Assembly (NCBI GenBank): GCA_025617745.1
Contig: CM046868.1
Span: 20,092,615-20,156,614 of the forward strand
From: Heliocidaris erythrogramma
Taxonomy: Eukaryota > Echinodermata > Echinoidea > Camarodonta > Echinometridae
Direction of reading: 5' to 3'
Length of the DNA stretch: 64,000 nucleotides
Shown here: piece after piece, positions 1 to 12,304 of the stretch
Layout of the letters: each line of letters starts with the position of its first letter
Numbering within the stretch: the stretch's first letter is position 1
Notes under the pieces: model-generated
What the model was told of the DNA's origin: nothing
What the model saw: only the letters and a program-made list of their open reading frames with translations
Database searches by the model: none
Translations under genes and position numbers: made by a program

Positions 1-1194
1 CTTCCGCAATGATTCTTTTGGTTTTTTCTCAATGCATGCATGTATAAGCAGTCAGCATGCGAACAAGACCTACCTGTTTACTTCTTTTATATTTATATTA
101 TTGAGTTGAGGTCTATAATTCTGAGTGTCAAGGGCTAAAATTATAGTCAAGATGAACCACGAGCCCTTCTCCTTACATGGTCAGAGCCTGAAATTCAAGA
201 GCTGAATGGATTGACAAGAAATAAACCCATCTACGACAAGTTGGCAGACTAGCTTGTCGCTGCAGGTTTGCTAAAGAACCGGGCAAGCAATACATAGAGT
301 AACTCAAAACTTTCGAAAAAGCTCGCTCCCCTGCCCTCCCTGGTTCAACGTAGCATGCTCAGTGCAGGTTTACGAATCCAGTGCCCGAATTCGCCTGGAG
401 AAAAGAAGCATAAACAAATACCCTGTGAAACTGCGGTTTAGATGAGCGTTTCAAAATGCTCATTCTGCCTTTGCAAAGTAAGCATAAAGGCACCCTTACA
501 TATATGGAAATTAATACATGTACAGTAAAATACATTAATGAGGCCCAGTGTTTTAATCCATAAAATATTGCAACTGGTTAGGTGACAGTTGTCATGGGTA
601 GATTAGGGAAGTGTGAGAGAGATGTACATGTATGTATAAGGGTAGTTAGACCAAGAAGGTACTAGGTAAGCTATTCTGTGATGCCCTTTGAAATGGTAAC
701 ACAAACCCAATGTAACACATGCTTATGTTTGTTTTATCCATGTACATGTATGTATACCTGACTTGATGAAGGAATAAATTTGAATTTGTGGCATCCTTCA
801 ATTCATGGAGAAGGAGCCCTGCACATTATGTATCTCCTCCATTCTTGCCTTTTATCTCTCTGTGTTTTAAGCTTTGTTGACGTCTTATTGATATAAGTAG
901 CTTGGTTTTACTCAACACCTCCTCCATTATCCTCATGGAGCTTATTTGGCCTTGTCAGGATGTGATGTGAAAAATTAAGTAGGACAGTGACTCCTCATCC
1001 GAATGCCTCCTTGGGGTTTTATCATCCTGAAGGTGGTGTTCAGATGTCATGCTTTCTCATCTTCCTGTTCAGTTGTACCTATCCAAATACCTGAAAACTA
1101 TGTAGTCAGGAATCCTCACAATTTTTTTTCATGGGGGTCCCGATTGGAATTTGCATGGTTTATATCCATGCACCCCCAGTTTAATTTCTAAATT

Positions 1195-1218
1195 GGGGGG
1201 GGGGGGGGGGGGGGGGGG
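1195..1218 (+). repeat. G24 homopolymer in a repeat-like context
   Basis: An uninterrupted run of 24 G. It is flanked by diverged short copies of a TTAATTTGGGG-like unit and its complement (about 1130-1280), so the run may have grown inside a small decayed repeat. Confidence 0.85.
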
Positions 1219-2540
1219 TCCTTAGTTATAATTTGGGTGCACTGAGTTAAAATTTGGGGCCCATTTGGACTGGACCCCAGTTATTGTCAAACCCTGTATG
1301 TAATACCTTTGCTTTTGAAGTTTGATCAATGAAGTGTATTTGATATTCTAATTTACTTAAAGGGATATATAAGCAGCATATACATTTATGAAGAACACTT
1401 CATCATATTTGTCAAATAAATTAGTGTGGAAAGAAGGGATTTCATACTTGCCATTTCTTCTTGAAATTACTGGTATTTGCTTATTCCCAATGTTTGTGGA
1501 GGATCTAGAAAAGCAAGAAACTATTGCTTTTGATTCTCATTGAAATATTGAAAGGATAAATCTCCTGCATGCTCAATGTGAACATGCCCCTTCTCTTTTC
1601 GGTCAGAGAGCACTTGCTCGTTAGAAATTGATTGCCTATAGTTCATAATGCATGCTCAAGAAATTACCCAGACCGAAAATTGGCTGACCCTGTTGACAAA
1701 TCCCACTTCTTTGCATTTATGAGAAGATGCGCCTTTATTGTTTGCATTAATAATGTTCTTACTTTCAAGATTATCTAGTATATGAACTTCTTGAAAGAAA
1801 AAAAATTGTTTTATGAACACAAATACATGTATGTTCCCTGATTATGGCAGAATTGTTTTGTGAAGCAAAATTACCTTTATTGTAATTGTTGAGCAAAGAA
1901 ATAATACTGTTCCACTGTGGCCTTATTGGTTGTGCAAGAATATTCTAAGTTTTCTTAAATGATCACTTAAGATTGCAATCATGCAGAAATATACTGCTAT
2001 CTGATGCATAATGTTTTTTTTTCTTCACGGTAGACACAGGATCTATCTCAGGAACTCAGTTTATGTCATGTGGTACTAATCCAGGAAATAATTGTATTAT
2101 AGGAATAAGGAAATGGGGGTAATAGAGGAAGTAGCAACCATTCGCCCACAATGTCTATTCTGGAATACAGTTTGTATCAGAAATCTGACCTCCGTGTTTA
2201 TAAAGTGGTTCATACAAGTAAAGATATTGTCATTACCTTAAAAACAAGGACAGAAATTTTGATTAGTTTGTGGACTGCTATTGTTTTATGAAGGTTAGAA
2301 ATAATGAGATTGATATCCTCAAGGGAAATGGAAGTGAATGTTAAGCACAAATTAATTAATTTTTGATTGAGTTTTTAATGACTTCTTATGTCGTTCAAGT
2401 TCCTTATTAGTATGAAGAGTCTCTTTCGTATGGAAATTGTATCAGTAAAAGGTATCAGTTTAATCATCATCCTGATAGTTTATACAAGCATATTATAAAC
2501 TTGGTATTATACGTTCTCTGACTGTTTTATAAGAAAGGCT

Positions 2541-2840
2541 CATCCAAGATCTAATTATCATTATCATCAGAAACCAGAAACCTTCAGCATCCCTCTAACT
2601 AGGCTTTACCAGAATACCCTCACTTAATATAATTAATATCAATGCAACCATATCACCATATCATAATGAATATCATAGTTATCATTATAGTTTTATCATA
2701 ATTTTATCCTTATCACTGTCAGCATCATTGTCATCACCATCATTACTCTCACCATATATCACCCTACATCATTATCACCTTCACCGCCACTGCAGTCATC
2801 ATCATCATCATCACTACCATCATTACTAGTTTTCATTATT
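2541..2840. repeat. Imperfect ATC/CAT trinucleotide-rich tract
   Basis: Long impure microsatellite built from ATC, ATT and CAC variants, purest near 2797-2815. It resumes at 3157-3210 after the foldback element at 2841-3158, suggesting that element landed inside the tract. Confidence 0.75.
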
Positions 2841-3158
2841 GACCCCGTTCTCATTTACGAGATTGGAAAGTGGATAGCGCTATTGTGGGGAAACCCATGG
2901 CGCGCACCAGGGAGGTCTGCTGGCACGCCGCGGGTTCACACCTGCGGAGGTTAGCGTGATCTATCTTGGCACTCTCTGTGAGTGTGAATGTGAATTGGTG
3001 CGCTCTAGATCACGCCATCTCTCGTGGAGCACCCCTTAGAGGTGGTCCAGCGATCCACCGTTTTGGCTCGCCATGGATCGCACTGAAATGACGTCCGCAT
3101 TTTCTCACCTTAGAGATGGCGCGATCTAGCACGCTAGCTCAGTAATGAGAAAGGGGTC
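2841..3158. mobile_element. Foldback/MITE-like DNA element with GACCCC termini
   Basis: The ends are inverted: GACCCCGTTCTCATTTACG at the left and the complement of GACCCCTTTCTCATTACTG at the right. The 318 bp body is clearly richer in G+C than the surrounding ATC tract. Internally AGATCACGCCATCTCT (near 3007) and AGAGATGGCGCGATCT (near 3111) form a second complementary pair. No transposase is encoded, so it would be non-autonomous. I see no certain target-site duplication, and the superfamily is unknown. Confidence 0.7.
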
Positions 3159-3735
3159 ATCATCGTTAAATCATGTTTCCATCATTTCCATCATTTCCTT
3201 CCTACTGTCATCAGTTCATAAAGGCCTATTTGTAAGGACTCGTCCAAGCAGGAAAATGAAACATTTTATTTGTGGTATAGCCTATAGGGCCTACATGAGA
3301 GTGTATGAATGAATCAACTCTCAAGCACGAATATACAAACTGTCAGGGTGTGTGTACTATCTTGAAGGTCAGGTGATTTGGGTTGCTTTGGATCAGAGGT
3401 CATGAGCTCACAGTTACCTCTGAAAGAAAATGTAGAGTGCAGGTCAGAATGTAGTTTGTTAGCCAGACCAAGTAAAATGTACAAGTCCTTTTGGTTTGGG
3501 ACATTTGTATCTTCCTGTTAACACTTTTAAAAAGTCTTTAGAATCCATGAATTTGGATATCGATTCAGTCAAGTCAAAACAGTGTAGCTCACACACAAGA
3601 GTGGTACTTTGACTTTATAAACTTAGTTGAATAGTTTGTTTGGTCATGGATGGCAGAAAGTACTTCCTATAAACTTAAGCAAACCTTGCCCAAAAGCCTT
3701 ATGTTATGTCTGTTAAGTTTTATATCTTGCTACCA

Positions 3736-3778
3736 CCCCCCCCCCCCCCCCCGCCAAAAAAAAAGGAAAGAAAGAAAG
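3736..3778 (+). repeat. C17 run followed by A-rich purine tract
   Basis: Seventeen C, then GCC, then an A9 run and GAAA repeats. Simple low-complexity sequence. Confidence 0.85.
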
Positions 3779-4194
3779 CTCAGTTGGTATGCCAGTTACA
3801 TTGTAGCTATTTGTAGACCTAATTTCTACATAACTTTGAAAGTGTCATTAGATTCAGCCTCAATCTAACTTGGTATTTTGCCTCTATTCAGAAGTTTTTT
3901 GAATAATTTGGAGGGAGAGGTTAGCCTACTTGTCCTCTGAAATTGTTCAATTTTCTCAGGAAAAGTAGTGGCTGGAATGGGAGACTAGTGGGCTGAAAAC
4001 TACACAGTAGTAAATGTACATTCCAAGCGAGTCTAGCATCCTTGGTGGACATTCCTACACCTTTGATTGATAGCTGGAAAATGGAAGACAGCTTGTAACT
4101 GATGCTAGGACATTACATTCTTTATGTTTAGATAACTGCCTTACCTGGGGGATTAGTGCATCAATCCAGACTAATACTAGGAGCAGAGAGTGGT

Positions 4195-4445
4195 TTTCGC
4201 TCTGGTAAAAGAAACAAATTCTGAACATCAGTCTAAAACCAGTGAAATACTACATGTAGTTGAGCAATTTAGTGTTGGAAAGCTCAAAATGAGTTCTGGA
4301 AAACTCTATTAAGAGCTCTGGAACACTCCTATTAAGAGCTCTGAAACATTCAAAATTAGCTCTGGTAAAATAAACATTAAAATTGAAACATCTGTCTAAA
4401 CCAGTGAAATACCAGGAGAGCAATTTACATATGAGCCCTGGTAAA
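4195..4445 (+). repeat. Two diverged copies of a ~165 bp unit with GAGCTCTGG sub-repeats
   Basis: A block running CTGGTAAAA ... CAGTCTAAAACCAGTGAAATAC ... GAGCAATTTA recurs about 165 bp later. Between the copies are several short units of the form AAGAGCTCTGGAA. This looks like a decayed minisatellite. Confidence 0.6.
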
Positions 4446-5349
4446 AGAAAGCGAAAACGAGCTCATAAGTCATGAATAAAAATCATTCCTTTTCATTTGA
4501 TCCCTAGTCCATTGTCTTTTAGCCTCCGGTCCTAAACAGACCATTTTATTGATTATTCTAATGTTTAGACATTTATTTCCAGAATCCGTAATGCAGATTT
4601 AATTCTTGGTATTCACAATACAGTGCTCCAGCTATCAAATGCAACAGACAGGCCAATTTCAATCTGTGGGATCGACATCAAATCTGCTCTACTGCAGCAC
4701 TGTTTTTGCATGGCCATTTCACCATTCAACAAAATTTGTTCAAATGTTGCAAGAAAATATGAGGCATGTAATTTTTACGTTAAAGGGAATCTTGAGTTCT
4801 GGGAAAGGTGAAAAAATAATTTGTGAGCTTTCTTTGTAAAATCGTAAAAGCTTTTGAATTCCTAACGGCTACCGAGGCACTGTGCCGAGAGAGGAGCAAA
4901 AATCCTCAAAAATTCTGGAGTACATAGGAAATGGTGATATTGTGCTTTATATCAATTTTCACTGAAAACCGTTGAGTATTTTTTGAAATACAAGTATTTA
5001 TCTGCTCAGAGTACCGTGAAAAGAGGTTTTGTTTTTTTCCCAACACAAGTCTGGGACGAAATGAATTTGCTAGGCTTTAAACTCCAGTCTCACTCCCTGC
5101 GCAGTTTCAAGTTTGCGCAGTTAGTAGTTTTGTGTAAAACTGCCATAAGAAATCGAAGAAAAGACTTGGAAAGACTGGAAGCGTACAACTATCTTCGGAC
5201 GATTTTATCCCTTTGCGCATGCGCTCACCGACGTCATCCTTTTGCCTCAGCTCGCCCTCACGTCGATCAGCTGTTCTGTTATAAGCTACTGAAATCCTTG
5301 CAATCTGATTGGCTAAAAGCAAATTTGTCAGTTACAATCACTGACAAGA

Positions 5350-5363
5350 CCCCCCCCCCCCCC
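5350..5363 (+). repeat. C14 homopolymer
   Basis: Uninterrupted run of 14 C. It is one of a series of long C runs in this window. Confidence 0.85.
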
Positions 5364-7919
5364 GTTTATTCTCGATCTTGTGTGTATGTACGCCTAGCCA
5401 TAGACTCTGTCGCTTGCAATGCTGCATGATTGCTGGCCTAGCTAGCTAGCTGTCTGTGTATGTGCATGTGTTGCAGGGGGGTAACCTCGTATGTACCACT
5501 AGTATAGTATAGTATACAGCGCGTGCTTGAGATTTTTTTATAACTGGGGGGAAAAAATGCTACAGTCCTATCCGGTGAATTGTACAGTTGCAGCAATCCA
5601 CCCTGATTGATTTTTTAATAATTTATCTTATATTAAATCTATGTCGTTATTTTGCCCAATAACTTCAGCATGTTCTATCGCGACAGTCCAGCACACCGCT
5701 GAGTCGAGTGTAAAATATCCTGCACGTATCGATCGATCATGTAGGTACATAGGACATGGGACTACACTCGAGTGGAAACCATCCTGCATGCAACGCTATA
5801 TGTGGGACTACATTTCAACTTCCGCGAAGAACGGTTGAATGAAATTGCCTTTGATTTTTTCCTGACATAACCGTTTGATGGATAATTATGAAAAGATATT
5901 TGGAGGATCCCCTCAGTATACTTTGATTTTTCATATCTCAAAGTTTCAATCTTGTGCAATGACAGCAAATGTGAAAAATACTGACTACATTTTCAGACTT
6001 TAAAAAAAAAAAAATTCTCCTCATTTCTCTAAGTTTTCACAAACTAAAAAATGATTTGACCACGAGTGATAATAATTACGGGTTAGAGCAAATCTTATTC
6101 TGGGTTCATTTCATTTGGTTGTTTCTAAGGCGAGATTTCACAGTTTAGCTGAGACTCTTCGGTAGCGGTTTTACGTAAACAAATTGTTTAATTTATGCAA
6201 ATTAGGCAGGACAGAGTTTTCGGGCAGTTAACTGCAGTGTAGGGCCGCGACTATTGTTTTTCATAACTATCCTTTTTCATAACTATCCTTTGCATGATTT
6301 GTGTGAAAACAGATGTTAGTATTTGGATTAGATGAGACTAGCATGTGGCATGTAAGTTGTTGCATGTAGTTGAATGTTACCTTTGTTTATTGAAGACCTG
6401 GGAGTATTAATGACATGACCAGCCAGCATTATTTGGTTTACTCACATACCTGAGATGATAGGGCAAGCTACCATCCTTTGACGTTTGAATCAGATAAAGG
6501 TATTGAACTTTTCATCATCAAGTATTGTAATGTTTCATGAAATTGTGTATTCTTTAGCGGCCTCGAAGGATAAATTTAACACAAAATTGCAACTAATATG
6601 TAAATCTTTGAAGAGTGATTCAAAGCCCCACCAGCTGCATTATCACTTGATCAGCTTTCTTGAGGGGAAAAAAGGAGGTGCTTTGGCTCATCTCCAAATT
6701 GCACAAACTCTTGAAAATTATCATCTCTCTCTTTCAGTCTTGGGCTGAGAAATGCATTGATGCAGTTATAAACAAACATTTAGATATGTTTGAAAACTTG
6801 GTGCCAGAATTTCTGACTAGTTGTCAGTTTGTAGTTGTTCAGATATTTGTTTGGGACATTGTAAATAGCAGGAAGGGTATATTAAAGGGATATGCCATGG
6901 GACAGAAGTTGTTGACGATCAGTGAGAGTGTTTAGAAGGGGTTAAACGTCACACCTCACCTTTACACCTATCACCTTGACTCGTAAGAGACAAAAAGTGT
7001 GGAAAACATCACCATATGGCATACAGATGAAGCCAGCAGAACTCTGACGTAGTCCCAGGCATCAGGTTTTGCAGCACCCTTTGCTTGCATTGTGCCTATC
7101 AAAAAAGGCTCCCTCATGAATGGCATATTTTTGGATTGGTTTGATAATTCTCTTTATGTGGATGAGAATATATTTAATGGAATTGTCAAAGATCTACTAA
7201 GTCAAAAGAAAATGTCTTAAGTATACATACAATATTCTGCTAAAGAAATACAGCTGTACTAATACCAAAAGGGAGAGTAAAAAAGAGGAACTCTTTGGCC
7301 ATCAACCCAAAGAGAAGGATTAGTCAAAGATTCATAAGAGTAACTTTTGTTGCACAATTGAGACTCAGTTAAGGAGTTTTTATTTCAAAGTATTTCATAA
7401 TGCTATTAGTTTTAATGCATTTTTGTTCAAGATTGGGAAAAAGGAGTCTGCTAATTGTTTTTTTTTTGTTCAGATTTTCCAGAAACTTTACAATGTAGAC
7501 CACATGTTTTGTGACTGTAGAAAAGTTGTACCACTGTGGGGAAAACTTGGTGGATAAGATTAACACTAGATTTGATCACAGTTATAGTCTGACTCTGTGA
7601 AAATTTTTATTATTGTTTGGGATACAGTCAAGGGACAAACACACCTCTTGTATAAATTTTCTCTGATTATGTTTAAAATATTATATTCACTTCATGTTAG
7701 GGAAAAGAACTTATTTTCGAAGCTTTTGTTTCAGTGGTACAGTTTAAACAAAAAAATAGAATTTAAAATTGCCCAAAAGAAAAATAAGTTACATGTCCAT
7801 TTTAAGAAATGGTCTATCAAGTTTAACTGAGATTTTGTAGTAGTCTTGCAAAGCTCTGTTGTCCTTAACATCTTTGTTGACTTTTTGTAATGTAAACTTG
7901 CCCCCTGGGGAAAGTACTG

Positions 7920-7972
7920 AGTGTGCGTGTGCGTGTGCATGCGTGCTTGTGTGTGTGTGTGTGTGTGTGCGT
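7920..7972 (+). repeat. TG/CG dinucleotide microsatellite
   Basis: Alternating purine-pyrimidine tract, mostly TG with some CG steps, the kind of sequence that can adopt Z-DNA. Open frames crossing it are artefacts. Confidence 0.9.
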
Positions 7973-8170
7973 TGGTGTTCACCGGCAACCGCGGGCACTT
8001 TTATGAAAACACATCTTCAAACCGAGGACACACACGAGTCCGAGGACCGTCCTCGTTTTGATTTACAGTTTGTTGGCTTTATCTTTAGCTTCTGACTACG
8101 CTGTTGAACTCTCGAGCATTTCTGAGCAGAGTCCACGTTTGGGTGGTTGTTAACTTTTTCGTGGGTATAA

Positions 8171-8188
8171 TTTTTTTTTTTTTTTTTT
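8171..8188 (+). repeat. T18 homopolymer
   Basis: Uninterrupted run of 18 T. Confidence 0.85.
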
Positions 8189-8370
8189 GCTTACGCACTC
8201 TATCCATCAGACGGGCACGCCCAGAAAGCATGTTACAATTGAACAGGATTTATTTTTAGTCTTCCAGGATTTTTCTCTTCAAAAACAATTGAAAAATAAC
8301 TGAATAATTAATTATGAATAAGTCCACGGTTGGGTAATGTTGACACAGTCCTCGTTTTCCAGTGAAAACA

Positions 8371-8401
8371 CGTATGTATGTGTGTGTGTGTGTGTGTGTG
8401 C

Positions 8402-8436
<35 letters not shown>

Positions 8437-8453
8437 TGAAGGGGGGGGGGGGG
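8371..8453 (+). repeat. Compound microsatellite (TG)n-(AG)n-G13
   Basis: A TG tract passes directly into an AG tract and then, after a short spacer, a 13 G run. Open frames on either strand here simply translate the repeat. Confidence 0.9.
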
Positions 8454-8958
8454 TAGGGGTTTGGATGCAGGGAGTACAATGTAGATGCAGTTATATGTAT
8501 TGTTTCCCATGTTTATAGTTGTTAATTTTAGATTATCTATTTTTTAGAAGATGTTTCATGATAATGTGCTTTATTCGTTATATACCTTTCATTGAAATGT
8601 TGATTTATGATTTATGTATAATTAATGAGTGGAATCAAAATAAAGATCATTGAAAAATATGCGGGTGCCTATTTTGTAGTTTTAAGATGTTATTAAATTT
8701 ATACATTGTTGTTTTACATCCAAAAATGGATGAAAACTGAGAGTGTGCCAGTGTCATACAGAATTGATAGATCGATCTACCTTTGGAGATTTCATTATTC
8801 TCTAAATTTCAGATTATTGAATGGAAAGTGCTAGTAGGAATCGTAAAGTGGCAACCACAATTGTATGATATTCCTTGCCAGCAATCCTCCTTTTGTTTAT
8901 AAATAGTGGTGCCATATCCATCTTTGGGTTGATGAATGTTCTAATGGCTCTGCATAGA

Positions 8959-8991
8959 CCCCCCCCCCCCCAGCAACAACAACAACAACAA
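8959..8991 (+). repeat. C13 run and (CAA)n
   Basis: Thirteen C followed by AG and about five to six CAA units. Confidence 0.85.
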
Positions 8992-11929
8992 GAAAAATAA
9001 AAGAATCTGTTTGTACTTCACCAATCTGGATCTTCTCTCTTTCTCTTTCACCTTTATTGTGTGGCTGAGATTAGGGTGAGCTGTGGAGTAGGATTAATAG
9101 TAATATCACCACCAATATCTGGGCCATACAGATGGGCCTCTGAAAGCATCTCGCGTCCCACGTCCAAGAAAAGATCACTGAATGTGACAGATTGCACATG
9201 TTTAGAGCCTGTTGTAGTTTGATGGCTTGCTTGAAAGATACTAACAGTCCACGACAATGGCTTGAACATGGTTTGCAGTTTCTAAAACTTGCCTCTTTGG
9301 AGAGTCTTGACTACTGACTACCAGTTTTAGCTGAAATTGACACTTTCATCATCTTTCTGGGCATTTCACTTTGGTCCTGATCATTAAAAATGTCAGATTC
9401 ATTGATAAAATGTTTTCAGACATTCACACCCACCCAACCCAACAGTAGTCCACTACTGTGCATGCCCACTTTTATTTGGTTCAAAGTTGTGATTTCCAAG
9501 CAGATCCCCTAGAGCACTTTACATTTTCTACAATGCTACCAAGGAGGACGAAATTAATTTCATTTCAAATTCTTGATAGAACATTAACATTCTTGGACGG
9601 GTTTGCCACCAGCAGCACAAAAGGAGTAAAAGGGAAAGTCCAGAGAAACAGATTAGTGAAATTTTGAGCAAAATCTCAGTGTGCAAATTGCATCTAATGA
9701 TTCTTGGTTAGCATTCATGTCACAATATTCCCAGCTGTCGTTCTACTTCTAGAATCCTTGCTGGACTGGAGGCGTAATCGAAGCACTACAATGATTTATT
9801 CTGTAATTTCAGGAGATAGAAATATCTGTTGGTGATGTGCAGTGTTCATGCTTCCCTGGGAGCTTTGGATGCTGGATGCCCATGTAACCTTTGACCTGCT
9901 CTTGAAGTACTTTTCTGGCATTGCCATCAAATTATTGTGAAGGGACGCTTTCTCCAAGAATAATTTACCATGAGATGTTTGACACCAGTGATCAATCATG
10001 CTTTTATTCTCTCAGAAAGCGTTGTAATTTGAATGTAATATTGATACAGTCAGATGAGGTTCATAATATATCCATGTAGGTTACCTTGGTAGATTAAAAC
10101 TCAATATAAGACTATTTTCATTGGTGTAATTTCAATTTTAAGCTCAATGAGAAATAGATTTAAATTTTGATGCACCTCAGCTTTGATTGGTGTAAGATGA
10201 AGAAGTAATATGTTTGAATTTATTGTAAAATTGCAATGCTCATTTGAGAGCAACTAGGAGAGCTGTGGCTTGTCCCATTTGAGAGAATACATGTTATATC
10301 TGGTGGAAATTAAACAGAGTTATTATAACATGATCTCTTTCTTCTCTTTATTCTAAGTATTGCATATTTGGACAAGAATAATGAAAATAATGAAAATAGT
10401 ATTTTCAAGAATGATGAAAATCATGAAAATAGTATTTTTTAATATAGGTGAATTGGCAGAATTGTGCAATAAGACACATGAATGATAGGAGCTGAACAGA
10501 GGGGAGAAAGAAAGGGGTTTCAAGTTTGAATTGAGCCGTAATTCTGTCAACCTTCATATATCTGCCTTCATTTAGTCATTTGCAAGCTTCACTGTGCGTT
10601 GAAAGCAAAGTAGTTGTGTTGCTTTTACCCTGTTTCCCCTCCTTTCACAATCAGAACATCTTCATTTAAAATCCCAAGTTAAGGATGCCTCAGTACATTC
10701 AAAGTCTAATTGTAAAACCAATTTAACACGGAGTACTGGAAAGAGCTTGGTCTTATTTGCCAGAAGTTCAGTTTGAGTGATTGAAATTCATTTGTATTTG
10801 CATCAACCATGGAAAGAGTGAACAGACACTGAGGTTTGTGAATGAATGAATTTTAAAGGTATGTCATGAGTGGGATGAGAAAGTTAAGTAAAGAAAGGAA
10901 GGTTTACAAATCTGAAATATCTGTTGTCAAAGGACGTACACAGCTAAAGCTATTTTGCATTTATAGAACCTTGGTATATCCATGCGATTGTTTGGTTTTC
11001 ACCATTTTATATTGACAAAGTGTGGGCGATGAATCACTCTTTTCAACAAAAGAGCGAAAGAAAAAAAAAGTTATGAATTCTCCAAACTCTGACCTTCGTT
11101 GACATGAATAGTTTGAGTTTCTTCTTTTAAAAAGTTAAGGCTCCATGCTGCTTGTTGGTCTCCCGAAAAATCACTTATCCCAGAGATTAGATCAAACTCA
11201 GTCAGCGATAGCACAGTTCATGCCACCGTGTGAGGCTAGTTCCTTCAATTATAGGCAACCAAATCTTCTCTGACCTTTGCACCCTCTCTGCATCTTTCTC
11301 TTGCTCGTCAGACCACATAATATGTGTCATGTTATTTTAAATCTTCCCTCACATGGTGTGGACCTAGTAGGTTGATCCTCTCACTTCATTTTGATTACTA
11401 CTAACATGAATTGTTGGTAGTTCTGTTTGTCTTACCGGATAGTTTTCTGAATCTTCCTTAAAGGCAACATATTGACGTGGGCATGGATGTAGTTGAACTG
11501 TTTATTGAATTTTCTCAGAATGTTTTTTTTTTAATCTTTAAAGTTGTTAGAGAAATATCAAATTTTAGTGAATTTCCTTTATTTAAAAAAATAAGAAATT
11601 CATTTATAAAGATCATGTTTGTTATGTGGCACTAATAACTCCCAACTCCATTTCATATGGTTTCAATATTGTTGTTATGATTATGCTTGTCTCTCATTTT
11701 AATCTTGCTTCCCCTCACCATTTGGACTGATTTTTCAAGTTTGAAAGAACAAACTGAAATAACTTTTCTATAAACTACATGATTGTCATGTTGTCTTTCC
11801 GGCTACCAAGTAGCATGGTGGCAGTATGGCTGATAAAGCAATAGTGGACTGAATTCTTCCTTTCTCTAATGCTTTAAATATTGCTTTTTTACTTCCTCAG
11901 ATAATCTCAGTTTCTCTCTCTATTCTTTC

Positions 11930-11954
11930 TTTTTTTTTGTGGGGGGGGGGGGGG
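11930..11954 (+). repeat. T9-GT-G14 tract
   Basis: T run followed immediately by fourteen G. Confidence 0.85.
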
Positions 11955-12230
11955 ATTATGTGTAGATATCATCACAAATCTCAATGCCTGTCTATTCAAT
12001 GGCTTTCACATCAACAAAACAAGAAGAGCCAATAGGGAGATATACTTTGGGCCACTGTGGCACCAAGCTAGTCTCGCACTCAAACTCTTGTGTTTTAAAT
12101 GAATTATATGCAAAGGTTTTTGAATTCTTACTAAAATGTTAAAGTATATTTTTTATAGTTACAGTAAGTTTTTTTCTTTTTACAAAGTCTTTTTAAGAGT
12201 AAACTATATGTTTTTGGAAATGGAGATATT

Positions 12231-12304
12231 GTGTGCTGAGAGCTAAAAGGGTGTTAATCTAATGATGTAAATGATAAATGTCTTAATGCCCTTCTAGCAC
12301 ACAG
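12231..12304. repeat. Short hairpin repeat, copy A
   Basis: Left arm GTGTGCTGAGAGCTAAAAGG with GTGTTAAT pairs with right arm ATTAATGCC-like sequence ending CTTCTAGCACAC. The same design (AGAAGGGCATTAA on one arm) occurs again at 21927-22002 and 45374-45446. I read this as a small dispersed foldback family of about 75 bp. Confidence 0.6.

Noticed and set aside
7731..8510. Thr/His- and Leu/Ser-rich frames on the minus strand
   Set aside because: Translation of TG and AG microsatellites.
9054..9269. Minus-strand 71-codon frame with a protein-like composition
   Set aside because: I could not match it to any family, and it is not flanked by convincing splice sites or continuing frames.
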